64,000 nucleotides of DNA from assembly GCA_009192285.1 (NCBI GenBank), contig CM018610.1, forward strand, positions 372,001 through 436,000. The letters run 5' to 3'. The notes under the pieces are model-generated. The model ran no database searches and was not told the origin of the DNA. It saw only the letters and a program-made list of their open reading frames with translations. Of this stretch, positions 22,627 to 36,500 are shown piece by piece; within the stretch, counting starts at the first letter, position 1, and every line of letters starts with the position of its first letter. The translations under genes and the position numbers were made by a program. Source of the DNA: Morchella semilibera. Taxonomy: Eukaryota; Ascomycota; Pezizomycetes; Pezizales; Morchellaceae.

Positions 22627-22636
22627 TTATAAAGAG
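22627..22636 (+). promoter_or_regulatory. TATA-like element of the HAD gene
   Basis: TTATAAAGAG lies about 195 bp before the ATG at 22829, followed by a C/T-rich leader (22640-22780) typical of fungal transcription starts. Confidence 0.4.
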
Positions 22637-22828
22637 GTTCTACAACCCCCCTCTGAGCTTCTCCTTAATTCACTACACTACTCCCTCATCACATCACCAA
22701 ACAGCAGCTTCTTGCGATAATTCTATTCAACTTCTCTAGCTTTATACATCCTTCCATCCACTTCTTCGAACTTCGAGACTCGGAATATTATTTTAAACAT
22801 CACCAAATACACTATCAAATCAGCGACC

Positions 22829-24270
22829 ATGCCTCAAATTATTTCACGAAGGAACTCTACCGACTCTGAGAGCGAGGCCATCACTCGGGTCTCGAACCCT
22901 CTTACCAAAGAAAGCCTCCAGGAGTCTCTCCGCATTAGTGCAAGTGCGGGTGCGGGTACTGATGTTGGTAGCATAATTGCACCCACTAGTCCCGTCGACG
23001 AGGATACAGCCTCGAGCTCGGAGTTCTCTGATGGTGCAAACTCTTGGGATATGTCCTGCTGTCCCTCGCCCGGTGTGAGCCCGGTGACAAAAGTTGTCCC
23101 GGACTTTGCATTTGCATTCGACATCGATGGGGTGCTTCTCAAGGGAGGGGAGGTAATTCCAGAGGCTGTAGAAGCTCTTAAGGTCTTGAATGGAAAGAAC
23201 GAGTTTTGGGATTGAGATCCCGTACATCTTTGTTACAAATGTGAGTTGTTTGTTCGGCCAGCCTTTTATATGATTCTTGTGAAAGACAATACTAATGATG
23301 ATAGGGTGGTGGTAAAACCGAGGCTGAAAGATGCCAGGACCTTAGCAGACAGCTCGAAACTGTTGTGTCCCCCGACCAATTCATCTGCGGACACTCTCCC
23401 ATGCGGGAGATGGCAGGCGTCTACGGGACCGTTCTTGTGGTGGGAGGTGAGGGCGAGAAGTGCCGGGAGGTTGCCAAGACATACGGCTTCAAGAACATCG
23501 TTACTCCAGGCGACCTCATGAAGTCGAATCCTGCTGTTACGCCATTCCGAAAGCTCAGAGACTCCGAGCATAAGTCTTGCAAGGAACTAGATCTTGAAGA
23601 ACTCGAGATCGAGGCTATCTTTGTGTTTGCGGACAGCAGGCATTGGGGCGATGATGCCCAAATCATCCTAGAACTCCTCATGTCCAAGAACGGGCGTATG
23701 GGGACTGTGTCGGAAACTTTTGAGGAGGGGCCACCAATCTACTGGAGCCACAACGATGTGGTTTGGGCAACAAACTACGAGCTCAACCGTTATGGGATGG
23801 GTGCCTTCAGAGTGTTCGTGGAGTCCATGTATAAGCACCAGACCGGAAAGGACTTGAAGACCTCGACGGCGTTCGGAAAGCCACAGATTGGGACATACCA
23901 ATTCGCAACTCGTGTTCTTGAGCAATGGCGCGAATCCAAGTTCGGGGCCAAGGCAACCCCAAAGACGGTTTACTTTGTTGGTGATACTTGTGAATCAGGT
24001 TTGTGCTCCAATCAGCTCTCTACCCTATTTTTTCCTGATCAGTAACTAACATGGAGAGATAAAACAGACATCAAGGGAACAAACGAGTACCACAAAACCG
24101 TTGATGAAGAATGGTATAGCATTCTAGTCGAGACTGGGGTATACGCCCCCGGATCCGTCCCCGTTCATGAGCCGAGGGCAGTCGCGAAAAACGTCCTCGA
24201 GGCCGTCCTCCACGGGATCAAGCGCTCTCACGTGCCGGCGGAGTCGTTGACAGGAGACCTTGCCTTGTAA
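22829..24270 (+). CDS. CECR5/HDHD5-like HAD-superfamily hydrolase, one apparent frameshift
   Basis: HAD-fold phosphatase-like protein of the CECR5 (HDHD5) group, often mitochondrial; the substrate is not established. Exons: 22829-23240, 23305-23998, 24068-24270. The first 95 residues are Ser/Thr-rich and variable. Motif I is FAFDIDGVLLKGG (nucleophile Asp), motif II lies in YIFVTNGGGKTEAERC, and the closing motif VYFVGDTCESDIKGTNEY carries the metal-binding acidic residues. Mid-protein SPDQFICGHSPMRE and IYWSHNDVVWATNYE are typical of this group. Introns: GTGAGT...ACTAAT...ATAG and GTTTGT...ACTAAC...ACAG. After GKNEF, a TTTT run near 23206-23209 carries one base too many; dropping it restores GIEIPYIFVTN and gives 436 codons with the stop. 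Confidence 0.9.
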
Positions 24271-24990
24271 AATTTAATCTTCATTTTTTTCCCTTTGGTA
24301 AAGGTTGTACGGTTGGGGGCGTTGTATATGATCTTTTTTTCCCTTCTTCCAACTTTCTACATAACAGTAGCTGTTACCTTTTCATATCCCCTCATATAAG
24401 GCCGAGGATAGAGAACTTCTACTTTATGGAACGGGATACCCTGTTCTTTTTTAGAGTTTAATTTTTTTTTCGTGGGGATCATCAACTGATTTCCATTCCT
24501 CTTTTCTCTTTTCTCTTTTTTTTTCTTTTTTTTTCTCATTCATTTCGTCTCCTTCTATCTCTTAACTACATGTATAGTTAGAGTTGTGGGCATAGATAAT
24601 TTTTCGGGCAGATAGATTCATACATATCAAAATGCAACATCTATCCTCTATTTCAGACACTTCCACCTCAATTCGTGCCCACTGGTGGTGCAACAGGCAC
24701 TCGAGTCGCGAGGAGAGCGGGGAGAAAGAAAAGTTTAATTCACAGAGGTAGCTAAGATCTGGCGGCGAGATCCGTGGCCAGCAGCCTATCTACCTACTAT
24801 TTTGAGGATGGGAGTGGGGCGGAAGTTCGCCGCTTCTTATTCCAACTTCATGGGCTGGTGGAATATAAGTACATGTATGTGTGAGGCATCAAGAGTGCCC
24901 TTCATTTCGTTGCTGTCAGGGAGTGCCTTATATACGTGTATGCTACTACATATCCCAGCCCGCGTACACATGACACTTAATCTAAGTGGA

Positions 24991-25007
24991 TCACAGAATA
25001 TCACTCG
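24991..25007 (+). repeat. Dispersed bipartite 17-mer
   Basis: TCACAGAATATCACTCG, forward. Confidence 0.65.
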
Positions 25008-25775
25008 CAGGTACCGGCCGATTTGGTAGGCCTTTTTAGGTGTAGCTAGATAGCCCAACAGCACCGCACCTTGAATGCATGTACCGGTCATTTTTTCTTG
25101 TTTTCTCTATTGATCTCGGAGTAGTGTTTTGTCTTTAATTTATTATTATTATAAACACTCCGGTTACCTTTCATGTACCCTGTCTCTTCTCCATCAACCA
25201 AAACATACGGCACGGATATACATATTGACACCGTAAGTTAAATACGTTATGGTTTAAGTATGTAGCTACTGGGTTCTAGTTCTTGGGCACGCTGGACTCG
25301 TTTTGGTGGGTGGCTGCTATTATATATGGAGCGGGCGGTGAGTGTGCCAAGGTTATTTTACCAACGGTGCTGAACTTCAGTGCCTGTGTTAGTATAAATA
25401 CCGAATTTCAGTCTTTATGCTGCGCTATACTACATACATTAGCAGGTGTTCGATCATTAATGCCAACACTTATGAGAGTTTCCTACTGGTGAGACTCCGC
25501 CACTGGACAATGTTCTATATATTGGCTTTAAGGTATAACTAAACACTGGTGTTTTTTACCACCCGTGTGAAGTAATTTACTACATACGTGAACTAACACC
25601 AGATATTATGTATTTTTCTGCACCCACTATACTATTCACTTATATATCTACATTAATACATGCCCACACTTGCAAGTAATGCTTACTTCACTCCCTATAC
25701 AACCCCTAGTATACCGAGAACCCTAACTAATTTCTCCTACAGTAGATTCCCCCACCCAAGGAGAAGAAACAAACA

Positions 25776-25792
25776 CGAGTGATATTCTATGA
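25776..25792 (-). repeat. Dispersed bipartite 17-mer
   Basis: Reads TCATAGAATATCACTCG on the minus strand; differs by one base from the copy at 24991. Confidence 0.65.
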
Positions 25793-26272
25793 TTCAGCGC
25801 TAGAACACAAACGAAACAACGCTGCTAGATTACCCCCCCCCCCTCACCAAACACAAAACGACAGGCCCCTATGTTTTGGTTTAAATTAAATAGACACCTC
25901 ATTGCAACCCTAGTTCTTTCCCGGCATTTGTAATTCAGAGGCCACAGATGCAGAAGGTTACATGCACACACACTCTCCCTTCCATGAACTGGATGATCTA
26001 GCCCATTCTATGCTATGAGAGGGTTTCATAATTATAGCTTAGATACATTCAGCCGCCTAGCTACCCGCGCAAAAGGCACACCGACATACCCCTACTCTAC
26101 CCCACGGAGAACACACACCACCAACACACAGACCACCAACATGGGCCAGCCCGCCCGCCCGGTCGTCACCACAAGGAGGGTGATGAGGAGGAGAAATGCA
26201 TGTTTACACCATTGAGCCGCTGGACCCACACTCTCGGGACAATAGACAGACGGCTACGTGAGTCGAAACACG

Positions 26273-26289
26273 CGAGTGATGCCTCATGA
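26273..26289 (-). repeat. Dispersed bipartite 17-mer
   Basis: Reads TCATGAGGCATCACTCG on the minus strand. Confidence 0.6.
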
Positions 26290-26403
26290 CGCAAATTCCC
26301 AACAACAGGATGAATGGGTTTCCTACACAGGAGAGTACCGTCTCTGAGAATTAAGAGACTCTAGATCTATTCTCTACGGCCCCGGAAAGCTAGATACCCC
26401 GCT

Positions 26404-26475
26404 CCCATGCAACAAAAGACTTATGCCCCCAACAAAAGAATTATGCCCCCATGCAACAAAAGACTTATGCCCCCA
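26404..26475 (+). repeat. Imperfect tandem repeat, about three units
   Basis: Units are built on CCATGCAACAAAAGACTTAT followed by GCCCCC; the middle unit lacks CATG and has AATTATG for ACTTATG. No reading-frame role is visible. Confidence 0.85.
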
Positions 26476-26810
26476 CGCGGGGGGGGCTGCTTTCCTAAAT
26501 TTGAGTTAGATGGGAGTTGAACGAGCGGTTCCGGCGGTCAGAGTGTTATCGCAACTCCATTCCGCTCGGCCAACCCCCAGTGAAAGTAACTGTTGTTTTT
26601 AAAGTTTTGGCTGCGGTGTTGGCGCTAGCTTGGCACTGTAGGATCTTGGCTAAAGGCGGTAACTTACCAAGTGTGGACGCGACTGATGAACCCTTAGGGA
26701 ACAGCGGTAGACAAATCCCCTCTCTACTCGATGCTTTTGTTTGTGTCGTTGTAGTTTATGAGCCCCCCATTTGTGGAAAGATCCTTTCCTTGCCAACGCA
26801 TCAAAAGGTC

Positions 26811-26880
26811 AAACTGGCGGGAATTGGGGGAAGGGGCGGAGGGGGGAGGGAGGCGCCGAAGGCCCCAATAACTACATGTA
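26811..26880 (+). repeat. G-rich dispersed repeat, copy 1
   Basis: Runs from AACTGGCGGGAATTGGGGG through a G/A-rich core to CGAAGGCCCC-AATAACTACATGTA. Two further copies are at 40749-40955, 14 kb away. Several G runs make it a G-quadruplex candidate. Confidence 0.8.
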
Positions 26881-29800
26881 GAGTACATGTATATGTACTC
26901 CTAGTAAACAAGTACATCAGTCATAATCCGTAGACTCTAGCTCGAACCCACATCACATCTACAGCGTAGGGCCCATGCTTCCGCCATCACCAAGCACCAT
27001 CACCACCACTCAGACCACCAACTCCTACCACTGAGAGCAGTACTAACACCGCCATGAAACCCACCACCCGCATCTCGAGAGAGTGTGTGTGAGAGAACCC
27101 TATACGGCACTACTACACACCGCACACGGCCATTCTTCCCACACTACTCATATGCCCAGAAGGTTGATTGGGATAGTTCTTGGAGATGCTGTGACGGTAT
27201 ATAATATAATAACCAACGTCGGCAGGAGCCAACATATGCCAACGACAACTATATGTACATACATACATCTAGATACCCACCCACCCACCCACTCCTAAGC
27301 CTACTCTCCACATAGAGCAGTCTACATACACACACCCCAAGGCAGCGCAGCGCATGGCGGACCGCACCCCCAGCCCAGTTACGCAGATATGGAACAAACG
27401 GTAGATTCAACCCTACGGGGACCACCAGGCGGTGGTGGTTGTTCGTGGGTAAGCCCGAGTGACCGCCCATGATTGGACAAAATACTGACATGCGCGGATG
27501 TAATAGGCTAGGAAGATCGGAGAGAAAAAAACTTCTAGGTGTCTCACATTCAACCATGGGTGTTTGAGGTGGCCCTACCCTGGGGGGGCCGGAACAAAAC
27601 CAGACAATTTGTAGAGCTCTCACAACGCTAGAGACTGTGCTTCTGACTCCGGACCCTCTCTCCTCTACCCGATCATATGTATGTACGGTAAATTCATACA
27701 AGAGGCCCTACTCGTAGGTATAGCCTCCAGTAGGGGAAGGAAGAGAGAGAGGGGGGGATAATACCTCGGATCCCTGAATAATACATGATATACTAATAAT
27801 CGATATATTCAGCAAGGATATAACCCTCACATATGTACCCCACCAACCGGACGGGTCAGTAGTAAAAGCAAAAATTGTGTGTCTCTCATCTGGCGAAGGA
27901 AGGGGCCGAAGAATCTTTTTTCTCCCTCTTTACATATCAACCAAATATTTAAAGTATTTTTATTCTAGCCGGCAGGATGATCACAACACCAATCTACATC
28001 TCCAATCTAATCTACAATTTACCATGGCGGCCGCATATAATTGTATATTTGATCCGGGATCATCCCACCGCACAAATAAGCAGAGAAAGCAGAAGGAAAG
28101 GGTGCCCGGGTTAAAAAAAAACCGTTATTGATTTGCTTGAGCACCCACAACACCCACAAAACTGCGGTGACCCCTCGCTCGGGGTATAAACCCGAGATAC
28201 ATATATAGTAGACAGAGAAGAGAAATTGCAAGCAAAAGTAATTGATCCTAATTAATTCCCTGGATGAGATGTGCCAGCCAGCCAGCCAGACGTGCATACC
28301 ACAGCAGCAGCATCGGCAGCTGCAGCAGGCATCAACGCACCTAGCTACCCTACCCTATTAAATACCCTCAGGCAGACAAGTGAGTAGATGAGCAATTCCA
28401 TACCTACCATACCAATGCCAATCAATTACAAACGTTAAACCCGCCGCACTACATACATATGTACGGCACAGTATGTACATACATAGACTCTGTAGACTAT
28501 TGAGACGTATGTAAATCAGATTGCTATCCTGCAGCGCGGATTGCAATTGCGAATGTCTCGATCCTTGATATTGATAACGGTGGTCCATTAACTGCCATGT
28601 GGCCCAGTCGGGGGTGCCCATCATACTACCTACATTTACATACTACTTTTACTCTGCTTATGCTTCCTTCCATGCAGGGTCTCGTCATCCGCATTACAGC
28701 AAGTCGCCGTTGGCTGACGTTGCGGAGCACGCCGGCGGTGTTAGTAGAATCATGGAAGTGTGTATATGCCTGCTCTAGAGTTCTGGAGTATGTAGGTCCT
28801 CTAGGTCAGAGTGGAATGGTAGAGAGTGGAGAGACGTCTCCAGAAGCCACGGCGTAGGACATCCTGCGGCGGGCGAGGGGGCTCCGCAATCCAAGTGCGG
28901 CGAGCAAGCATCAGAGCTCCAAGTATCCCATCGCCAGTCCGAACCATCATCACCCTGCTAGAGTAGAGCGAGCATAAGTCCAATATCCGTCCGAGATAAA
29001 CCAGAGATGAGGTTGACCCAGCCAATCACCTCTCGGTAGTCACGTTTCCACAACTCAGCCCGATATTCCCGGCCGCCGGCGCACGATGCAGATGTGTGCT
29101 ATCTAGATCCATCTCGACGTCCTGTCTCTCTGGTCTGCCCTAGCCTACGTACGTACTCTTGTCTCGCTTTCCCTGGTCTTTGGTCTGATCTGGTCTGGTT
29201 CTCAATAATTTGTTCTCCATGTACCAAAACTCTTATTTTTTTATTATTGCACTTGAAAAACCCGGGAGTTTCGTTTGGCCCCCAAATATCCTGCTTTTCT
29301 GTGCGGTCCGACGTGGGGTGGTAGTACCTGCTGCGCTCTCGCGCGGGCGCACCACAGGTATAAGGAGGGGTACACACATGTACATACTCTAGGATGCGCA
29401 CCAAAAACATGGTAAGTAAAAAAAAAAAGAAAAAAAAAAAAAAAAAAGAGTGTCGGGGAATATAGGTTATCACCAACATTTGATGAGGGTTTTGAAATTG
29501 GTATGTAACTACTCTAGCTATCGAGAGCACGAGGACAATCCTACCCCTCGACACCGGCAGAAATAAGAGGCGATGGTCGGGGCGGGCGCGCGGGCGGTGT
29601 TTTAGGCTAGGGACGAGTACCCGAAACCCATAGGATAGCTATAATTATATGTAGCTAGTAGGTTGGAGGTGGGGAAAGGAAGAAAAAGGCAGGAACAAGA
29701 AATCGACAGTAACAAAAAAAGAAATTGCGGCCGGATGAAAAAAAAAACGATAAGTGAAAAAAAAAGTCACGATGGTCGTGCAAGACGCGCTATAGGTGAT

Positions 29801-32800
29801 CATGAGGACCCCTAAGACGGTGGAAATGGAGAATTAGAAAAAAAAAATACGGGGGTTTAAAGGCACAGCACAGACGGGGTAGACTCGAGTTCCCAGCTGT
29901 AGAGTAGGAATACTGACCTCCGGGCTTTATATTGCGACGCCGGCTAGCTCAAAAGGGTATCCCGAGATAAACTACATGTATGTAGAGCAACTTCTCTTTC
30001 ACACTACTCCCCCGCTGGTACTAAGTACTCCTGCCATTGTATGCAAAGTGCTCTAGTTACAGCGATGTGAGTGAGGGGTTGTGAATCTAAGGTCTGTATA
30101 GTCCGCGCATCCACAAACACAAGCGAAAAAAACAGCCATAACCAGCTGTAACGATATTGAATTGTCTCACATGGGAATATTATGGTTTCATCTGTACTTG
30201 CAGGGTGCGGCCCGTGAGGTACGTCTAACTTCTGCCAGACAGCCAGACAGAATAAAAAGGTACCGGGGTAGATTACCGACGCAGGTCAACAGCTCCACTG
30301 GCCATTGGCCGTGACCGACCGTGGGTACAATTATGTACCTACAACGCAAGAAACAAGCATTTGTAAAGGGTGGTGATATTCATTCGACTAATTCCAATTC
30401 CACACCACAACCTCACGGTCGGGCGTGTAGCTTTGTTTGGATTGATGTGTCTCGGGGCCCTAGTGTTGATAATGGTTTAGTGTTGTGGGAAAATTTCATG
30501 CTGAGGCTTTTTTAACCTAAGGTCTGTTATGGTTTGTGGAGAAGGTTGAATTGAGTTGACTTGTGGGGTGGTTTTTCTTTGACGATACGTTGTACCGGGT
30601 AATTGGGTTCTGTAGATAGGGAATTAGTGTGAGGTGATGTTCGGGCGTCAACTCTGTCCTGGTTTTGTCGTTATTTTGATTTCTGTAACTCTGGGCCGGG
30701 AAAATGTGAAAAATGGTGTTTCGCTCTCTGGCCACTGAACTGTTACCGAATTGCTGTTGTGGTTTCTAATGAAAATCCGTCCAGGTGCGCAGAAGCTCCT
30801 ACATGTACATAGAGCAAATACCTACTAATTAGAGTGGTTTGGCCAACAAGCTCTGAACCTAAATATTCCGCCAAGAACTCAAAATTTGAGCTCAAAATTT
30901 GAAAGGCAGGGATTGGCTAAATCACGGTATATCCCGTATCAACATGAAATATCCCTACTCAGTACCGGCCGGACCAACACCGCTTATGTCATAGCATATT
31001 GAACGCCGTCCAATGTTTCTCTGAGAGGAATTGGTCTAGAACATTTGTCCGTAGCTAGCTAGGAGAGGAAACTTCATCTCTAAAACTTGGAATTGAGGTG
31101 GTACGCGCGTCGAAGCTACTGCTGTTGCTACTGATGCTACCGAATTTAGTTGAATACCGTCGAAACTTTACTCCAAACACTGGTACGATAGGGGAGTATA
31201 TATAGAAGCGAAATCCTTCGCTAGAGCTGTAGGAGATAGAAGCAAGGCAGAAAGTCCAGGAGAAGGATTCCGGTAGTCCGTGGTTGGGCCCCAGTGCATT
31301 CAGATTGACTGTCGCTCCCAGCCCCTGAATATCAGTCAAGTTGTGTGCTGATAGTCCAAACAACTGTACATCAAGTAACATGATGCTTCTGGAGGTCCGA
31401 TTCAAGCGCCTTGTTAGCCTCGGTGAAAAGACTATAGCAGGTACAGATTTTCCCCATAGCCCGTTTAGTATGTATCAAAGTTTCAAAATTTCCTTATCAA
31501 CCTTTTTACCCCCAGTGTCTCAGAAGAATGAATTATTCACCCATCAAAAAAGGTACACACTCTAGCACCCATTCTCCGTAGAGTAGTAATATCCGAATCT
31601 TCGAGAGGCCAAGAAGTCAGTCCTCCACAAAAAGTTCCGGTCTCAGAACGCGTGTACGTGTCAGGACGATTGATAGCCATGGTTCCTCCACGTTTTTGAA
31701 CCTTTTGGCCGTTAGAAAAGTCTTAGGGCCAAGGAGGGATTCGCGCAGGGATGACGGAAGGTGTTGCAATTTTAGAAACAGCAACAGAACTTGGCCCTTC
31801 CAGAAACCCTCCATCTTCCGTTAGGTTTTAGCCAAGAGAGGAAGCATCCCCTGGCACGTGATATTGTGAGCCAAGGAAATCTAACCTCACCCAACCATCA
31901 ACCCCCACACACTGGGGGATGTCAGTGGGATGGACATCGTGGAACTTGTTCCTGGCAGCTGGTTTTGGGGTTACCAGTAAATCGCTCCCGCGACGCACGA
32001 AATCAACAGCCCTGTGAATACAGCACGGGCCAGGAATGGCATCCACCTGGTACCGGAACTGAAACAGGAAGTACCACGATACAGCGTTGGATCGAACAAA
32101 AGAGTCTCCTTTTTGGCTGGATCAGTTGTCAGAATTTACTGCATCTGCCCAACGGTTGGAAAAGTTGTTTAGTATTCATCTACTAGACACAATCGATCCT
32201 GCTATGTGCAAGATGATGTTTACGGTGACATCAGAGTGAAGTAAAACAACCATGAAGATTGACAATGTGATTCCCTGGAGTACACCATTCCTTCCCCGTG
32301 ATAACATAAAAACTAAAAGCTTCAATGTTCATCAGAGAGAGGGGGGATCTCCACAGCGTTCGGTCCGTATGTATGATTGAGGCACAAATAAAAGCTTAAT
32401 CCTTGTTGTCCAAACCCGGAGATCGAGGGAAAGGAACCAAGGCCCGTGCCACCTCCCGTGTTCTGGTAGCACACCCGAGATTTCCTTTGGTGGCCAGGGC
32501 AGGGGGGAAGGGGAAGGGGAGAGGCCCACAGAAGTCCAGGGCTAGCCGTTAGGAATCGCAATATCCGTCGAAACTTGGTGGACTTCGGCAATGCCCGTCT
32601 TTACGTGATGTCATTTATTCCGAGACGCCCACCAGCTCGCTCGCTGCCTTCCTACCATATCTCCCCAATTCCGGCCACGGAGATTGTTTGGCTCAAGGCC
32701 TTGGTTTTGGATGAACCAATCAAAATTACCTTCACACCTTCATCGAAAATCTCGGCAGGCAGTTAGCCATTTTGCAGGCGGTTGGGCCCGAATGCTACTG

Positions 32801-33047
32801 CTGTATGTTGTCGGACGCTCAGTGGTATGTTTTCCCCCCTCAAGCTCCGGCGACCCGCGTTTCGGGATCCTACAGATGGAATCATGATGACGCGAAAGTG
32901 GCTTACCTTTAGACCACCCGACAGCATTCCGAGAAACCGGCCACACTTTAGACCATCTGAACCTCAAAAGTCACAAACACTATTTTATATACATACACAC
33001 ATACACCTCTCTACCACCAACAGCAACATCTCCCTAAACATCACCAT

Positions 33048-33524
33048 TCAAAACCCTTTTTTTTTTTTACATACATGTATGTATGTACAGAACATCTGCA
33101 CTACGTACATGTACGTTCCCGGGGAGTTGCCCCGATCAGGAATATGTCGATTCGAGAATGAGGAACCGAATCTAGATGCCGGTATTCTGAAGATCCATCG
33201 AATGCGATCCGCCCATTCGTCAATAACAACAAAGTATTCATTCTCATAATATATTCCATATTTTATTTTTTCCCACTTGTCATCGGGAGATTCTGGATTC
33301 GGATCCATGATATATGCCGGCCTTACTGGACTAGGATTCTTGATATAGCTTGGTGAAGTAAGATACCGCCATTTCACAGCCCTAATGACCTTCCCTATGT
33401 CCCCCCATTGGCGGGGCCAGCTCCGGGTAGTGTCAGTAATGGTGATCCAATGCGATATCTCGGCGGGACTGGATGGATCGCTGCCTAGATGAGATCCATT
33501 AACTCTATTAAGCTACCGGCGGTA
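33048..33524 (-). CDS. Orphan coding-like fragment, unrecognised
   Basis: A minus-strand frame of about 150 codons, open from a possible acceptor (CGGTAG at about 33525) down to about 33048, with protein-like composition rich in Trp, Tyr, Asp, Pro and Ile. Segments include AEISHWITITDTTRSWPRQW, GKVIRAVKWRYLTSPSYI, NPSPVRPAYIMDPNPESPDD and YYENEYFVVIDEWADRIRWI. It has no clear ATG of its own. An upstream exon (about 33606-33690, ending NLG before a GTAAGT donor) would join it in phase, but this is speculative. I do not recognise the family. A frame this long is only mildly unlikely by chance in 64 kb; the composition is the main argument. Confidence 0.3.
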
Positions 33525-36500
33525 AATGTTTGTCTATCTCGAGGAGGAGGAACCAACAAAGATCTACTTTCCCCGCTTTTCTTTCTTTCTTCCTCCACTT
33601 ACTCCTAGGTTGTGATCTTCACCGTCACATCTACCGCCGCCAAGTCTCCAAATGTCCACCCTATGGAGGTCGACTACTCTCTTGGTAGGAATCTATGTCT
33701 TATCACGTCGACCCCCAAGAAAAGGGCAAGCTCTCTCGATCGATATCTTCCCCCTTGCTTCCCCTTGATACGACAGCAGCGCCAACGCATGTCAAATCTT
33801 TATCTTGTCTGAGCGTCGTCGTCGTCGTCTATGTATGCATGTATGTACCTCCTTTGTGCTGGTGTAGTAAGGAGGAGGAGAAGGAGAAAGGGTGAGAGAT
33901 AGTCGAAACCCTGTTGAGTACCGAGCGTACGTGCAATTATGATTGTGATTAGTTGGTTCAATATCTGTGACCCATGGCACCATGGCGCGTCCCATCACAT
34001 ATGTACCGTACCGTAAATTTAGCTACGACGGAATTGTGTTCCATAGATATATCGCCGACACTCTAGTCCCTTCTACTCTTGCTAGGAATATACCTACATT
34101 TCCGTCCTGCCAGGTAGTTGGGTGACCCATGATCATGATATCTGAGTATGATTCAAATCAATGTTGCCTTCTCCCATAAACACCGGCACTCAGTCATCGG
34201 TACCTATGAGGTAGCTCGCATCCAATCACAGCACGCGTGGGGGGGAAGGGACACCCCTCAGCGCTTCAAGGATGTTTGTGTGAATTTCTCTTCTCGCCTG
34301 CAACTAGCAAACCCAGTGGCACGGACACGGACGTGCGGTAGGGTAGTGGAGGTACTAAGATAAACGACCTCTCTTTTTTTTTTTTTATGTGGTGGTGTGT
34401 GAAGAGAGATAGGTATGTAGTTGTTGTGTGCTTTTCTTCTTCCTTCCTCGCATGTTCGCGCTGGAATAAGCTCATGGGTTTATCCGCGTTCTGTCTGGTG
34501 TGCAGGGCAGCGCAGCCCTAGGTGCATAACGGAAAAATTCTGCTTCCCTGCCCGCCGCGACCGACGGAGTGTGCTGCGCCGCCGTGGATGGGTGTACCTG
34601 GAAGTCCTCCGAAGGGGGTCAGACTCTAGAACTAGGTAATTGCTCATTCTACGGAGTCTATAGCTACATGTATATACAATCTATAGGTTACAAGTTGCAG
34701 GGCGGTGAACATGAGTGATAAGGTTGCGGGTTTGATTCGCAAGAGGAAGGATCGAGGGAGGAGGAAGAGGAGGGGGGGAGGTGTGTGGTGGATGGTAAAT
34801 TGCAAGGGGCGTTTTCGGAAGGAAGCGTTATCGAAGATTCCCGGGAGAGTGGTTGCAGCCCGAGGTAATTACTATTATTGGGGGGTATTTTACGGTAGGG
34901 TAGAGTTGTGGCGTTCGGAAGAACATTTTTCGAAGCGCTGGATTGTGTGGAATGGTTGGATAGATTGGAGAGAGGGGGGGGGGGTGGATGAACGACGTTG
35001 AGGTAGGTACACACACTTGATGTATGATATCGTCTTTTCATGCGATGCGTGGGTATGTACATACATAGAGTAGGAGATGGATGATACACACAGCATGTAT
35101 CTAGGGTCCTACCACATATGCACCATACATGCCTGGTCGTTTGTGGTAAGTAGCCCAGCCTCAAGTTCAGACGAAGAACGAAACGAGAGAGGGGGGGGAT
35201 CCAGGAATACGGTGAAAGGTGGGTTTCGTTTCAGTTTCATGGCGGTACACGTTGAGGTTAAAAAAATTTTCCTTCCTTTTCCTTCCTTATTTACTTTTGC
35301 GGCTCGTTGGGAGCGAGTGAGATATTAGAGGATTGTCTGAGAACGCTGGAGGCGGGCGGACAGACGGGCTTTCCCTTGCGTGCGTGTGGCTTTTAAAGTG
35401 AACTCTCCTATCTCTACCGCGATATCGAGTAGGAGGTTGTACCTTTAATAGAAGGTGTCAGGGGCATGCCGAGTAGTTATTCGTTTGTTGTTGAGAAATT
35501 TTTTTTCCTTTCTCTCTTGTTCCTTCCAAATATCTTTGACATCTTGTTGAGATTGAGATTGCAGTCAGTGATCAGGTAGCGACAACCTAGCTAAAGCCAT
35601 GCCATGTGGGTATTATAATAATTATTACGAGCCCAGGTCAGTGCGCAGTGAGCAAGCAAGCAAGAAGACAGGACGACAGGCATATGAAAGGTACCTACAT
35701 ACATACATACATCTGCTGCATAGATGCTATCTATGGGTCACAAATCGCTTCAGCAGCCAAGTCCATATGGCAGGGCTCCCAAGAAAGGATCATCCAGGCG
35801 GTATGTAAGTAGTTGACCCATCATTACTGCAGATGGAAAGTTCTCCCTGTGGTTGTGGTTGATATATGGTGGTGAAGGTGGTGTTGTTGGGAGGGGGGTG
35901 GTTGAAATCGAAGTAGTGTTCTGCGCTAGAGAGGCATGCTTCGGGGGTATTGTTATCATCTACCCTGACTTTCCGTGACTGGGACTTTGCCACAAATGGT
36001 ACTCTTTTTGGTGGATCACCTTTTCGGCAGCCGAAGACGCTTGGAGGGATTTAAAAAACGATCAAGGAAAATTTGTTACCAGTTTTGGGACGCGGCGCGG
36101 CGGCGCACTGTTGAAAGGAAGGTTGGTGGCCGAGAGTGAGAGCACGCAACTCCTAGGTTAGCTGAGCCGTATGAAGTAAGATGGGGTGCTGTTGTTGGAA
36201 AGCCTATGAATTCCGGATTTTCTTTTTATTGCTACTTGACTGGGTAGAAGATCACCTTGGAACTGACGCAGCCTCATGGGGGGTGAACGGACGGGTGGTT
36301 GTGAATTACTTGTAAAAAGAAAAGAAAGCCAAGTTGCCTGCAACAGAAGGAGAGTCGAAGGAGTGGTGGCCTGTCTCTGGTGAAAGAGCCTAAATGAAGC
36401 GATGTCCATAACATACACTCCCGGGAATATAGATATCTTGGAAGACCTCCCATTTTGTCGTCAGAGGATTCCCGCTACTGTAGAGTATCCATCATATTTC

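Larger units (their letters stand above)
18743..22828. other. 4.1-kb spacer upstream of TRP2 and the HAD gene
   Basis: Divergent promoters at the ends and no supported gene between. It holds intersecting inverted repeats (19088-19198), one 17-mer (19351-19367), a possible Pol III unit (21508-21652) and T-rich blocks at 21640-21790. Reading frames such as the minus-strand frame 21567-22082 have biased low-complexity products and are not called. Confidence 0.6.

Noticed and set aside
26400-26480. Tandem repeat considered as a CRISPR-like array
   Set aside because: Units are contiguous with no unique spacers, and the DNA is eukaryotic.
27249-27701. 150-codon minus-strand frame
   Set aside because: Length expected by chance in a window of this size; composition not protein-like and no splice context.
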